A program made the translations under genes and the position numbers. Under the pieces are notes generated by a model that was not told the origin of the DNA, ran no database searches, and saw only the letters and a program-made list of their open reading frames with translations. Positions 1 to 5,219 of a stretch of DNA of 8,415 nt are shown in pieces. The stretch is from Patescibacteria group bacterium AH-259-L07. GTDB taxonomy: Bacteria; Patescibacteriota; Patescibacteriia; UBA2591; UBA6264. Location of the stretch: contig JALLOP010000065.1 of the NCBI GenBank assembly GCA_027718005.1, positions 1 through 8,415 on the forward strand. The letters run 5' to 3'. Positions within the stretch are counted from its first letter, which is position 1, and each line of letters starts with the position of its first letter.

Positions 1-1
1 T

Positions 2-133
2 GCGGTATTGGATGATCGGCGCTACCAGCTTAAGAAAAAAGTCTCTGACAAGGAAATGGAGCTGCTGAACATCGAACCTGATGAGTTTCATGGCGAATGG
101 AACTATATGATTAAGCCGAGGCATCCGGTGTAA
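2..133 (+). CDS. ISAzo13-type transposase, C-terminal end (partial)
   Basis: Only the last 43 codons are in the window, read from base 2 to a TAA at 131-133; the rest lies off the left edge. The tail contains VSDKEMELLNI followed by FHGEWNYMIKPR. From memory this closely resembles the C-terminus of ISAzo13-family (Rhodopirellula-type DDE) transposases, where a K-V-[ST]-D-x-[EQ]-M segment precedes F-H-x-E-W-N-Y. No catalytic residue is visible, so activity cannot be judged. The element's right end should fall shortly after the stop, roughly 134-195, but I could not define a terminal inverted repeat or target duplication. It runs opposite to the Fe-S genes beside it and seems to have landed just behind an orphan promoter (195-237). 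Family assignment is fairly sure; element boundaries are not. Confidence 0.72.
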   Translation, partial: AVLDDRRYQLKKKVSDKEMELLNIEPDEFHGEWNYMIKPRHPV

Positions 134-194
134 AGTTTATTCTTTTACGCCCCCTAAGTCTGTCAATCCTTCCTGTTGTGGTTATGTAAACGCT

Positions 195-237
195 CTCCTT
201 TCTTTTCAATCTTGTAAAGAGCATTTGTATTATGGCA
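195..237 (-). promoter_or_regulatory. Orphan promoter, boxA-like leader and ribosome site with no gene
   Basis: Reading the minus strand: TGC (237-235), -10-like CATAAT (234-229), 9 nt, then the leader motif TGCTCTTTACAAG (223-211), then GAAAGGAG (202-195). This is the same order and spacing as at the korB, ferredoxin and sufT promoters, and GAAAGGAG is identical to the korB and nuoB ribosome sites. No ATG or GTG lies at the expected distance (about 187), and the following frames run into the transposon end. There is no good -35. It looks like the front of a gene that was cut away by the neighbouring ISAzo13-type element. Confidence 0.5.
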
Positions 238-245
238 GAAGAGTT

Positions 246-283
246 AAAAAAAAACCCTGATATCATTTTGATACAGGGTTTTT
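246..283 (-). terminator. Rho-independent terminator after nuoI (probably bidirectional)
   Basis: On the minus strand AAAACCCTG pairs with CAGGGTTTT (9 bp), extended inward by TATCA/TGATA with one bulged T and an AAA loop, followed by a run of T. The A-run on the other side gives a T-run on the + strand as well, so it could also stop transcription leaving the transposon. It overlaps the nuoI stop codon. Confidence 0.88.
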
Positions 284-857
284 ATGATTCAGGCAGATTC
301 TCTTTTTCCCATGGTTTAGCTTCTGGTTTTGCAAATCGGTAGATCATGTCAGCCCTATCATATTCTGAAAATTCATAATCTAGAGGATGTTTGTCAGCAT
401 TGGGACCGCCCACCATATAAATACACTCTTCCGGACAAGGATATACGCAGAGGTTACAGTAGCAGCATTCACTCATATCAATATCAAAGCGGGTAACGAG
501 CAGTCGTTTCTGTGTTCCGTGTGATGTTTCACCTGTATGACCAGCATCAGGGATATCAACACCTTTATCAACTTTAACGGTTTCAATTTTGATGCAATCA
601 ACTGGACATACCCGTTCACATTTTAAGCATCCGATACAGTCATCCATATCAACATGCAGACGTGAGCGAATCACATTATAGTCCTTCTCTTCAAATCCAA
701 TATTTCTTTCAGGTCGAGGCCAGCGTTCTTCAGGATATTGAAGAGTGACAATTCCTTTCCGAGCATGGAGTAAATGTCTCATAGTAACGCGCATACCTGT
801 AGAGAGGGTGGTTATCGCTTGCCAGATATTTGAGAAATACTGTTTTACCCCATCCAT
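282..857 (-). CDS. nuoI: NADH-quinone oxidoreductase subunit I (NuoI), two [4Fe-4S] clusters
   Basis: NuoI is the peripheral-arm subunit of complex I that carries clusters N6a and N6b and passes electrons towards NuoB. The 191-residue product has two ferredoxin motifs: C74-C77-C80-C84-P and C131-C134-C137-C141-P, each C-x2-C-x2-C-x3-CP, separated by a loop of about 45 residues. The N-terminal part (residues 1-35) is the amphipathic stretch that leads into the family's HARKGIVTLQYPEE region. I chose the ATG at 857, not the upstream in-frame ATG at 902: AAGGGGGG sits about 9 nt before 857, and the earlier start would overlap nuoB by 43 bases with extra residues atypical of the family. The start lies 2 nt after the nuoB stop, so the two are co-transcribed. 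An additional Cys (132) makes a CC pair in the second motif. Confidence 0.92.
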   Translation of the reverse strand: MDGVKQYFSNIWQAITTLSTGMRVTMRHLLHARKGIVTLQYPEERWPRPERNIGFEEKDYNVIRSRLHVDMDDCIGCLKCERVCPVDCIKIETVKVDKGVDIPDAGHTGETSHGTQKRLLVTRFDIDMSECCYCNLCVYPCPEECIYMVGGPNADKHPLDYEFSEYDRADMIYRFAKPEAKPWEKENLPES

Positions 858-859
858 AG

Positions 860-1384
860 TTATTTTCCCCCCTTGTTTTTTTGTACCAATCTCTTCAGCC
901 ATGTGTTTCTGAAATTCTTATCTGGTGATGTTTTGAGAATCTTTTCTTGAAGTAATAAGATTCCTTCAATTAATGCTTCTGGTCGTGGTGGACATCCGGG
1001 AACATAGACATCTACGGGGATAACCAAATCTACGCCTTTGAGGACATGATATCCATACTGCCAGTACGGGCCGCCGCTGGTGGCACAACTGCCCATTGAG
1101 ATTACGTACTTGGGTTCTGCCATTTGTTCATACAGTTTTTTTACGCGGAGCGCCATTTTCATCGTAACTGTTCCGGCAACAATCATCACATCTGCCTGGC
1201 GGGGAGAGGAACGCGGCATCATGCCAAGTCGTTCGAGGTCGTGTCGAGAAGCAGCAGTTGCCATCATTTCAATCGCACAACATGCGAGGCCAAACTGAAA
1301 ATACCATGGTGAAGTTGATCGAGCCCAATTAACCAGTTTGTTGAGTGGTGCAAGAATAACGTCAGCAGATCCATCTTTTGCCAT
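860..1384 (-). CDS. nuoB: NADH-quinone oxidoreductase subunit B (NuoB), N2 cluster subunit
   Basis: NuoB holds cluster N2, the last iron-sulfur centre before quinone in complex I. The 174-residue protein has the full ligand set: the tandem C35-C36 in GLACCAIEMM, C100 in MGSCATSGGP and C131 in VPGCPPRPEA. The adjacent cysteines are the complex I hallmark; group 4 hydrogenase small subunits have C-x2-C here, so a hydrogenase is unlikely. Length is usual for the family. GAAAGGAG ends 7 nt before the ATG. It is the first gene of a two-gene unit with nuoI and has its own promoter. Genes for NuoA, C, D and the membrane subunits, normally adjacent, are absent from the window. Confidence 0.95.
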   Translation of the reverse strand: MAKDGSADVILAPLNKLVNWARSTSPWYFQFGLACCAIEMMATAASRHDLERLGMMPRSSPRQADVMIVAGTVTMKMALRVKKLYEQMAEPKYVISMGSCATSGGPYWQYGYHVLKGVDLVIPVDVYVPGCPPRPEALIEGILLLQEKILKTSPDKNFRNTWLKRLVQKNKGGK

Positions 1385-1391
1385 TTGTTAT

Positions 1392-1435
1392 CTCCTTTCA
1401 TATTTGTTTTCAAAGAATCTATACACAGTATAGCA
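1392..1435 (-). promoter_or_regulatory. nuoB promoter, leader motif and ribosome site
   Basis: Minus strand: extended -10 TGC-TATACT (1435-1427), then GATTCTTTGAAAAC (1419-1406), then GAAAGGAG (1399-1392) 7 nt before the ATG. No convincing -35; the expected position is in the T-rich tail of the preceding terminator, so recognition would rest on the extended -10. The gap from -10 to CTTT is 11 nt here, against 9 nt at the other sites. Confidence 0.7.
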
Positions 1436-1459
1436 TACTATTAAAAAAAAGAAAAGGCC
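1427..1459. repeat. Intergenic module copy A (partner at 5187-5219)
   Basis: This stretch, covering the nuoB -10 region and the T-tract plus right arm of the preceding terminator, matches 5187-5219 at 32 of 33 positions (single difference at 1443 versus 5203). Downstream the copies differ by a 28-nt segment, present here and missing there. Confidence 0.85.
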
Positions 1460-1490
1460 CCACAACAGTTTTATTTTATTGCGGGCCTTT
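1441..1490 (-). terminator. Rho-independent terminator after the ferredoxin operon
   Basis: Minus strand: AAAGGCCC (1490-1483) pairs with GGGGCCTTTT (1461-1452), and the stem continues through GCAA/TTGT with a G-T pair and a bulged G. It is followed by TTTTCTTTTTTTT. The last codons of the upstream ferredoxin gene (Lys-Gly-Pro-Gln-stop) lie inside the left arm. Confidence 0.88.
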
Positions 1491-1823
1491 ATCTGATATT
1501 GTGATGTCATAGATTTCTTCAAATTCGTCTGTGGGAATCATTCGAATGGCATCCCAGGTAAGCTTGGTGCAGACACGTGCGCAGATTTGGCATCCAATAC
1601 ATTCATCAAATCTGATTTGAACCGGTGGGACAGGGATGTTGTACTTTTCATAGGGCACTGTCTCAATACAGTCAACAGGACAAAACGGAACACATACTTG
1701 ACAACCGGTACAGCTATCTTCGTCAACCACAGCCATGAGCCGTGGTCTTTTTTTCTTGGTACCAATTTCATCAACACATTCAGGAACACCCTTATAGTGT
1801 GGATGATACTTCTTTTTCGCCAT
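1476..1823 (-). CDS. Ferredoxin, 2x[4Fe-4S] type (second gene of pair)
   Basis: A 115-residue cytosolic electron carrier. After a Lys-rich head (residues 1-30) it has a bacterial-type dicluster ferredoxin domain: C38-C41-C44-C48-P and C75-C78-C81-C85, so the clusters should be bound by C38/41/44/85 and C48/75/78/81. The second motif has Thr instead of the usual Pro after its last Cys (VCTKLTWDAI). Its ATG overlaps the stop of the upstream ferredoxin gene by one base (TAATG) and no good ribosome site precedes it, which implies translational coupling. Its last four codons are part of the terminator hairpin. The partner enzyme is not shown; the neighbouring 2-oxoacid oxidoreductase subunit and complex I subunits are natural candidates. 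A dedicated subunit of an oxidoreductase cannot be excluded. Confidence 0.85.
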   Translation of the reverse strand: MAKKKYHPHYKGVPECVDEIGTKKKRPRLMAVVDEDSCTGCQVCVPFCPVDCIETVPYEKYNIPVPPVQIRFDECIGCQICARVCTKLTWDAIRMIPTDEFEEIYDITISDKGPQ

Positions 1824-2137
1824 TATGGGGCTTCTTGACCAAATGCTTCATAGTTCATCGCGATATACTTTTCCCATTCATCAGGAACTTCTTCGTCGAC
1901 AAAAATAGCTTCCACCGGGCATTCTGGTTCGCATGCAGCGCAGTCAATACACTCCTCAGGATCAATAAACAGCTGCAATCCATCTAGGTTTACATTCGGA
2001 TCTGCTGCTTTCATATCTTTCATCTCTTGTCCTGCATCTGGATTTTTCACGTTAAAATGAATGCAATCAACTGGGCATACATCCACGCACGCGGTATCAC
2101 ATACGCCAACACATGGTTCAGTGATAATGTAGGTCAT
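1823..2137 (-). CDS. Ferredoxin, seven-iron ([3Fe-4S][4Fe-4S]) type
   Basis: A 104-residue ferredoxin. The spacing C9-x7-C17-x3-C21-P followed by C63-x2-C66-x2-C69-x3-C73-P matches seven-iron ferredoxins such as Azotobacter FdI rather than the C-x2-C-x2-C-x3-CP of eight-iron proteins. C9, C17 and C73 would hold the 3Fe cluster and C21, C63, C66 and C69 the 4Fe cluster. C13 is an extra cysteine near the position of FdI C11. The residues CVDVCPVDCIH and EECIDCAACEPECP are strongly FdI-like, but about 20 residues are inserted between the halves (near 30-54). AGGAGG lies 7 nt before the ATG. It leads a two-gene unit with its own promoter. If C13 binds iron instead, it would be eight-iron; redox type needs spectroscopy. 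Confidence 0.85.
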   Translation of the reverse strand: MTYIITEPCVGVCDTACVDVCPVDCIHFNVKNPDAGQEMKDMKAADPNVNLDGLQLFIDPEECIDCAACEPECPVEAIFVDEEVPDEWEKYIAMNYEAFGQEAP

Positions 2138-2162
2138 GACATAACCTCCTTATATTTTGTGG

Positions 2163-2182
2163 CTCGCCTCATACGAGGTGAG
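2163..2182 (-). promoter_or_regulatory. Small hairpin in the ferredoxin mRNA leader
   Basis: CTCACCTC and GAGGCGAG flank a GTAT loop in the leader (8-bp stem with one A/C mismatch), between the boxA-like motif and the ribosome site. The other leaders here have no such hairpin. It could protect the 5' end or be chance. Confidence 0.35.
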
Positions 2183-2239
2183 TCAGTTTCCAAAGAGCAT
2201 ATATAGCATAGCACACAAAAGGGGAATGTCAAGAAGGCC

Positions 2240-2248
2240 TGTGGAAAA
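2240..2248 (-). promoter_or_regulatory. DnaA-box-like TTTTCCACA upstream of the ferredoxin -35
   Basis: A near-consensus DnaA nonamer (consensus TTATNCACA, one mismatch) placed 7 nt upstream of the -35. The korB promoter has TTATCCACA at the identical spacing. Binding is not shown. Confidence 0.3.
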
Positions 2249-2264
2249 CTTAAAGACCAAGAAT

Positions 2265-2311
2265 AAAAAAAGGAAAACCCCGTCATCAGTTTTAGCTGAG
2301 GTGGGGTTTTT
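2265..2311 (-). terminator. Rho-independent terminator after korB
   Basis: Minus strand: AAAAACCCCACCTCAG and CTGATGACGGGGTTTT form an imperfect stem around a CTAAAA-type loop, followed by CCTTTTTTT. It shares a 20-base stretch with the sufS terminator. Confidence 0.9.
2276..2295. repeat. 20-base repeat shared by two terminators, copy 1
   Basis: The + strand sequence AACCCCGTCATCAGTTTTAG occurs here and again at 3341-3360, in each case forming one arm and loop of the terminator behind a different gene. The opposite arms differ at two positions (GCTGAGGT versus GATGAGGC). Confidence 0.9.
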
Positions 2312-2331
2312 GCTAAATCCTGCTCTTCTCC

Positions 2332-3243
2332 CTACATCATCCACTCAATGATTTTTGAAGACTGCGCTTCAGTAAGGCCGAGTGACCGATGTGCAAGAGG
2401 TCCTCCTTCATCAAGAATCGGTTCCAATTGCTCGAGTGTAGGTCTCTCTGTGTTTTGTAAGAAGAGCCCGGTATAGATTTCATCTCCCCAGATCATGGCC
2501 TTCTCACATGCCGTTTTCCAGTCAGTAGGGTCGTGACCCTCGTCTTCCAAGTGCTTTATCCGTTGCTTAAAGAATGTATGAGTATTCTCGTGATTATAGG
2601 TGACGCAAGGGCTGAATATATCAATAAAGGAAAAGCCTTTATGCTGAATTGCCTGTTTTATAAGGTTTACGAAGTAGCTGCCCTCACTACTGTAGGCCCG
2701 GGCCACAAAGGTGGCTCCGTTTATGATAGCTGAAGTAAGGGGATTAACGGGTAATTCCACGTTCCCGTATGGCGTACTCTTGGTTTTCATTCCCATACGA
2801 CTTGTGGGAGATATCTGGCCGGTTGTGAGTCCGTAGATCTGGTTGTTCATGACCAAGTAGGTGAGATCAATATTTCGACGCGCAGTGTGTGTAAAATGGT
2901 TACCACCAATCCCATAGCCATCTCCGTCACCGGCAGTAACGATTACGGTCAGTTCATGATTGGCAAGTTTAGCGCCTGTGGCCACGGGAAGGGCACGGCC
3001 ATGAAGTGTATGCATACCGTAGGAGTTGAAAAATCCAGGGAAATTTGAGGAACAGCCGATACCACTAACCACGAGAATCTTGTGGGGTGGGAGTCCAAGT
3101 TCTGAACACGCCTTTTGAAAGGCGTTCAAGACACCAAAATCTCCACATCCGGCACACCAATCTGGATTAACCTTTCCCTTGTAATCCTTTGGAGATAACG
3201 TGCCTTGAGGTTTGTCAGCGTTCTTCTTCTTTTTATCACTCAT
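2332..3243 (-). CDS. korB: 2-oxoacid:ferredoxin oxidoreductase, beta (TPP-binding) subunit
   Basis: The beta subunit binds thiamine diphosphate and a [4Fe-4S] cluster; with an alpha/gamma partner it oxidatively decarboxylates a 2-oxoacid to an acyl-CoA and reduces ferredoxin. The 303-residue product shows the family's WC-x-GCG motif (C30, C33), further cluster cysteines C64 (GIGCSS) and C213 (SPCVTYN), and the TPP motif beginning AGDGDGYGIGGNH (104-116) and ending at N133-N134 with IYGLTTGQ. A Lys-rich head of about 20 residues precedes the domain. GAAAGGAG lies 7 nt before the ATG. It has its own promoter and terminator, so it is transcribed alone; the alpha subunit, usually directly upstream, is missing and sufS is there instead. 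The substrate (2-oxoglutarate, pyruvate or another) cannot be told from this subunit alone. Confidence 0.93.
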   Translation of the reverse strand: MSDKKKKNADKPQGTLSPKDYKGKVNPDWCAGCGDFGVLNAFQKACSELGLPPHKILVVSGIGCSSNFPGFFNSYGMHTLHGRALPVATGAKLANHELTVIVTAGDGDGYGIGGNHFTHTARRNIDLTYLVMNNQIYGLTTGQISPTSRMGMKTKSTPYGNVELPVNPLTSAIINGATFVARAYSSEGSYFVNLIKQAIQHKGFSFIDIFSPCVTYNHENTHTFFKQRIKHLEDEGHDPTDWKTACEKAMIWGDEIYTGLFLQNTERPTLEQLEPILDEGGPLAHRSLGLTEAQSSKIIEWMM

Positions 3244-3250
3244 TATTTTT

Positions 3251-3314
3251 CTCCTTTCATGTTTTAGTTACTAAAGAGCAGTAATAGTATAGCACACATA
3301 GTGAAAAAAATCAA
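3251..3314 (-). promoter_or_regulatory. korB promoter, leader motif and ribosome site
   Basis: Minus strand: -35 TTGATT (3314-3309), 17-bp spacer ending TGTGC, -10 TATACT (3291-3286), 9 nt, then CTTT within TGCTCTTTAGTAAC (3280-3267), then GAAAGGAG (3258-3251). All elements are near consensus and aligned with those of the ferredoxin promoter. Confidence 0.82.
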
Positions 3315-3321
3315 GAGGTTA

Positions 3322-3330
3322 TGTGGATAA
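3322..3330 (-). promoter_or_regulatory. DnaA-box consensus TTATCCACA upstream of the korB -35
   Basis: A perfect match to the nonamer TTATNCACA on the minus strand, 7 nt upstream of the -35, paralleling the site at 2240-2248. It may be a DnaA target or only a conserved part of the duplicated promoter region. Confidence 0.35.
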
Positions 3331-3332
3331 GT

Positions 3333-3375
3333 AAAAGAGAAACCCCGTCATCAGTTTTAGATGAGGCGGGGTTTA
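3333..3375 (-). terminator. Rho-independent terminator after sufS
   Basis: Minus strand: AAACCCCGCCTCA (3374-3362) pairs with TGATGACGGGGTTT (3353-3340), then TCTCTTTTAC as a moderate T-tract. It begins at the sufS stop codon. Confidence 0.85.
3341..3360. repeat. 20-base repeat shared by two terminators, copy 2
   Basis: Identical to 2276-2295; see that entry. The homology continues beyond the hairpin into the promoter of the next gene (see the ferredoxin and korB promoters), which indicates a duplicated or converted intergenic module rather than chance similarity of hairpins. Confidence 0.9.
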
Positions 3376-4602
3376 TTTGAAAAACCGTATTGCTTTCTTA
3401 ATTCCTTTGTATAGGCAGTCAATTTCTTCAGGTGTGTTATACAGGTAAAAACTTGCGCGACACGTGGCAGGAACATCAAGTTTTCGCATACTAGGCTGTG
3501 CACAGTGATGTCCTGCGCGGATGGCAATGCCAACTTGATCAAGAATTTGTGCGAGATCATGAGGATGAATATCAGCAACATTAAAACTGATAACTGCACC
3601 ATGAGCGGGTGAGTGTCCGTAGATCATTACTTCATCAATAGAGACAAGGGCATTAAGAGTATAGCGAGTGAGTTCTTGTTCATAGCGATGGATGTTCTCG
3701 ATGCCGATGTTAGTGAGGTAATCAAGAGCCGCGCCAAGACCAATAACCTGAGCAATATTGGGTGTCCCGGCCTCAAATTTATACGGTACCTCATTCCAGG
3801 TAGCATGCTCCATCGTTACTGAGCTAATCATTTCTCCACCTCCTAAAAATGGGTCCATAGATTCTAGCAGCGAGCGCTTTCCGTAGAGCACGCCAACGCC
3901 AGTCGGGCCCAACATCTTATGCCCAGAGAATGCCAGAAAATCGCAATTCAATTCACCAACATCCACACTCATATGGGGGACACTTTGCGCTCCATCTACT
4001 AAGACGAGCGCACCAACATGTTTTGCATACGCAATAATTTTTTCAACCGGATTGATTGTTCCGAATACATTGGATTGGTGATTGATAGCAACAAGTTTGG
4101 TTTGATCAGTAAAATACTGCTCAGGTTTATCTAATTTGAGTACTCCCTTGCGTGTGATAGGAATATATCTGAGTGTGGCACCAGTATCACGAGCTGCTAA
4201 TTGCCAGGGGACAATATTACTATGATGTTCCATTTCAGTGATGAGAATCTCATCGCCAGGACCGAGATTGTGACGTCCCCATGCATAGGCAACAAGGTTG
4301 ATTGCTTCAGTTGTTCCACGCGTGAACACAATTGAATGCGGATCATCAGCATTGATAAACTGCGCTACTTTTACTCTGGTTGATTCATACGTTTTTGTGG
4401 CTCGTTCACCCAATGCATAGATGGCACGCCGCACATTTGCATTATATTCAGAATAGTAGCTAACCACGGCATCAATCACTGATTGCGGTTTCTGTGTTGT
4501 GGCAGCATTGTCGAGATAGATAAATTTTTTGCCCCTGATACGTTGTTTAAAGATAGGAAAATCATTTCGGATCTGAGAAATATATGCTTTATCCATCATC
4601 AT
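3373..4602 (-). CDS. sufS: Cysteine desulfurase, SufS type
   Basis: SufS is a PLP enzyme that removes sulfur from cysteine as a persulfide for Fe-S cluster assembly. The 409-residue protein is full length for the family. Visible residues: the cofactor lysine K229 in SGHKMLGPTG, H126 in MEHHSN stacking on PLP, D203 in LVDGAQS, and the persulfide cysteine C367 in RAGHHCAQPSM, placed as in group II desulfurases (short active-site loop, unlike IscS). The NVHR segment of many SufS proteins reads NVRRAIYALGERAT here. Its ATG overlaps the sufT stop (ATGA), and three ATG codons in a row make the exact start uncertain by two residues; no strong ribosome site is seen, so translation is probably coupled to sufT. 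A SufU, SufE or SufBCD gene does not follow; a terminator does. Confidence 0.95.
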   Translation of the reverse strand: MMMDKAYISQIRNDFPIFKQRIRGKKFIYLDNAATTQKPQSVIDAVVSYYSEYNANVRRAIYALGERATKTYESTRVKVAQFINADDPHSIVFTRGTTEAINLVAYAWGRHNLGPGDEILITEMEHHSNIVPWQLAARDTGATLRYIPITRKGVLKLDKPEQYFTDQTKLVAINHQSNVFGTINPVEKIIAYAKHVGALVLVDGAQSVPHMSVDVGELNCDFLAFSGHKMLGPTGVGVLYGKRSLLESMDPFLGGGEMISSVTMEHATWNEVPYKFEAGTPNIAQVIGLGAALDYLTNIGIENIHRYEQELTRYTLNALVSIDEVMIYGHSPAHGAVISFNVADIHPHDLAQILDQVGIAIRAGHHCAQPSMRKLDVPATCRASFYLYNTPEEIDCLYKGIKKAIRFFK

Positions 4603-5144
4603 AACATTCCGAGTTGAAGCTTGGTTGCTTCAGACATCATACTTTGATTCCATTGCGGATCCCATACTAACTCTACACTCGCTTCGGTAACACCAGGTAC
4701 AGCTAAAACCTTATTCTTGACCTCATCTGCAATACTATCTCCCATGCCACAGCCAGGAGCGGTTAGCGTCATTTTTATCTCTACCTTGTTTTCACCACTT
4801 GACAACTGCTTGATCTCACAAGAGTAGATCAGGCCGAGATCAACAATGTTGACCGGAATTTCAGGATCATAGCACGTTTTCATTTGTTCCCATACTAATT
4901 CTTCAATTGTTCTATTATCTGTTTGTTTGATATCCTTTGATGAGCTTACCGGTTCTTTCCCCAGAGCATCAGCATCTTTGCTGTCAATGAGCACCATATT
5001 ATCATGAATAACTACTGTATAGCTTCCTCCAAGCGACTGGGTGATTCTCACCTCATGCCCTTTCGGAAGAACAACTTTATTGCCCTTAGGAATCAATGTT
5101 CCTTCACAATCACGATTTAAGGTAACGACCTCATTGTTTTTCAT
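4599..5144 (-). CDS. sufT: SufT, long-form MIP18/DUF59 Fe-S maturation protein
   Basis: SufT is an accessory factor in Fe-S protein maturation (shown in Staphylococcus aureus for conditions of high Fe-S demand); no enzyme activity is known. The 181-residue product has the long-form layout: an N-terminal beta-rich region with RDCEGTLIPKG and ITQSLGGSYTV (residues 11-45), a variable linker (55-77), and a MIP18 domain (about 78-165) with YDPEIPVNIVDLGLIY, the conserved C132 in TAPGCGMG, and a WDPQW ending. GGGAGG lies 8 nt before the ATG. It is the first gene of the sufT-sufS unit and overlaps sufS by 4 bases. Identification rests on the combination of both domains and on the sufS neighbour. Confidence 0.9.
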   Translation of the reverse strand: MKNNEVVTLNRDCEGTLIPKGNKVVLPKGHEVRITQSLGGSYTVVIHDNMVLIDSKDADALGKEPVSSSKDIKQTDNRTIEELVWEQMKTCYDPEIPVNIVDLGLIYSCEIKQLSSGENKVEIKMTLTAPGCGMGDSIADEVKNKVLAVPGVTEASVELVWDPQWNQSMMSEATKLQLGML

Positions 5145-5152
5145 CGTTACTA

Positions 5153-5195
5153 CCTCCCTGTTTATGTTTTTGAAAAGAACAGATTTAGTATAGCA
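5153..5195 (-). promoter_or_regulatory. sufT promoter with palindromic -10 region, leader motif and ribosome site
   Basis: Minus strand: TGC-TATACT (5195-5187), 9 nt, CTTT inside TGTTCTTTTCAAAAAC (5181-5166), then GGGAGG (5158-5153). The -35 is poor (TTTTCT), so the extended -10 probably drives it. The -10 lies in a perfect inverted repeat, TAGTAT-GCT-ATACTA, which could be an operator; the nuoB site has five of the six arm pairs. Confidence 0.72.
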
Positions 5196-5219
5196 TACTA
5201 TTTAAAAAAAGAAAAGGCC
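5187..5219. repeat. Intergenic module copy B (partner at 1427-1459)
   Basis: Matches 1427-1459 at 32 of 33 bases. After GGCC this copy goes straight to TTTAT, while copy A has 28 further bases, including most of the terminator hairpin, between two GGCC tetramers (1456-1459 and 1484-1487) before the same TTTAT. Confidence 0.85.

Larger units (their letters stand above)
2145..2248 (-). promoter_or_regulatory. Ferredoxin operon promoter, leader motif and ribosome site
   Basis: Minus strand: TTTTCCACA (2248-2240), 7 nt, -35 TTGACA (2232-2227), 16-bp spacer ending in TGTGC, -10 TATGCT (2210-2205), 9 nt, CTTT inside TGCTCTTTGGAAAC (2199-2186), and the ribosome site AGGAGG (2150-2145). An alternative extended -10 TGC-TATATA lies 5 nt further down. 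This is the best -35 match among the minus-strand promoters. Confidence 0.78.

Noticed and set aside
134..194. Exact right end and terminal inverted repeat of the ISAzo13-type element
   Set aside because: The left end is outside the window and I do not recall a reliable consensus end, so no boundary can be supported.
858..902. Longer NuoI beginning at an ATG at 902
   Set aside because: It would overlap nuoB by 43 bases and add residues unlike NuoI; the G-rich ribosome site points to the ATG at 857.
1080..1312. Plus-strand open frames across nuoB
   Set aside because: They are antisense to a gene with all catalytic residues, have no ribosome site and resemble nothing known.
860..1384. Small subunit of an energy-converting hydrogenase
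   Set aside because: The first motif has adjacent cysteines (CC) as in NuoB, not C-x2-C.
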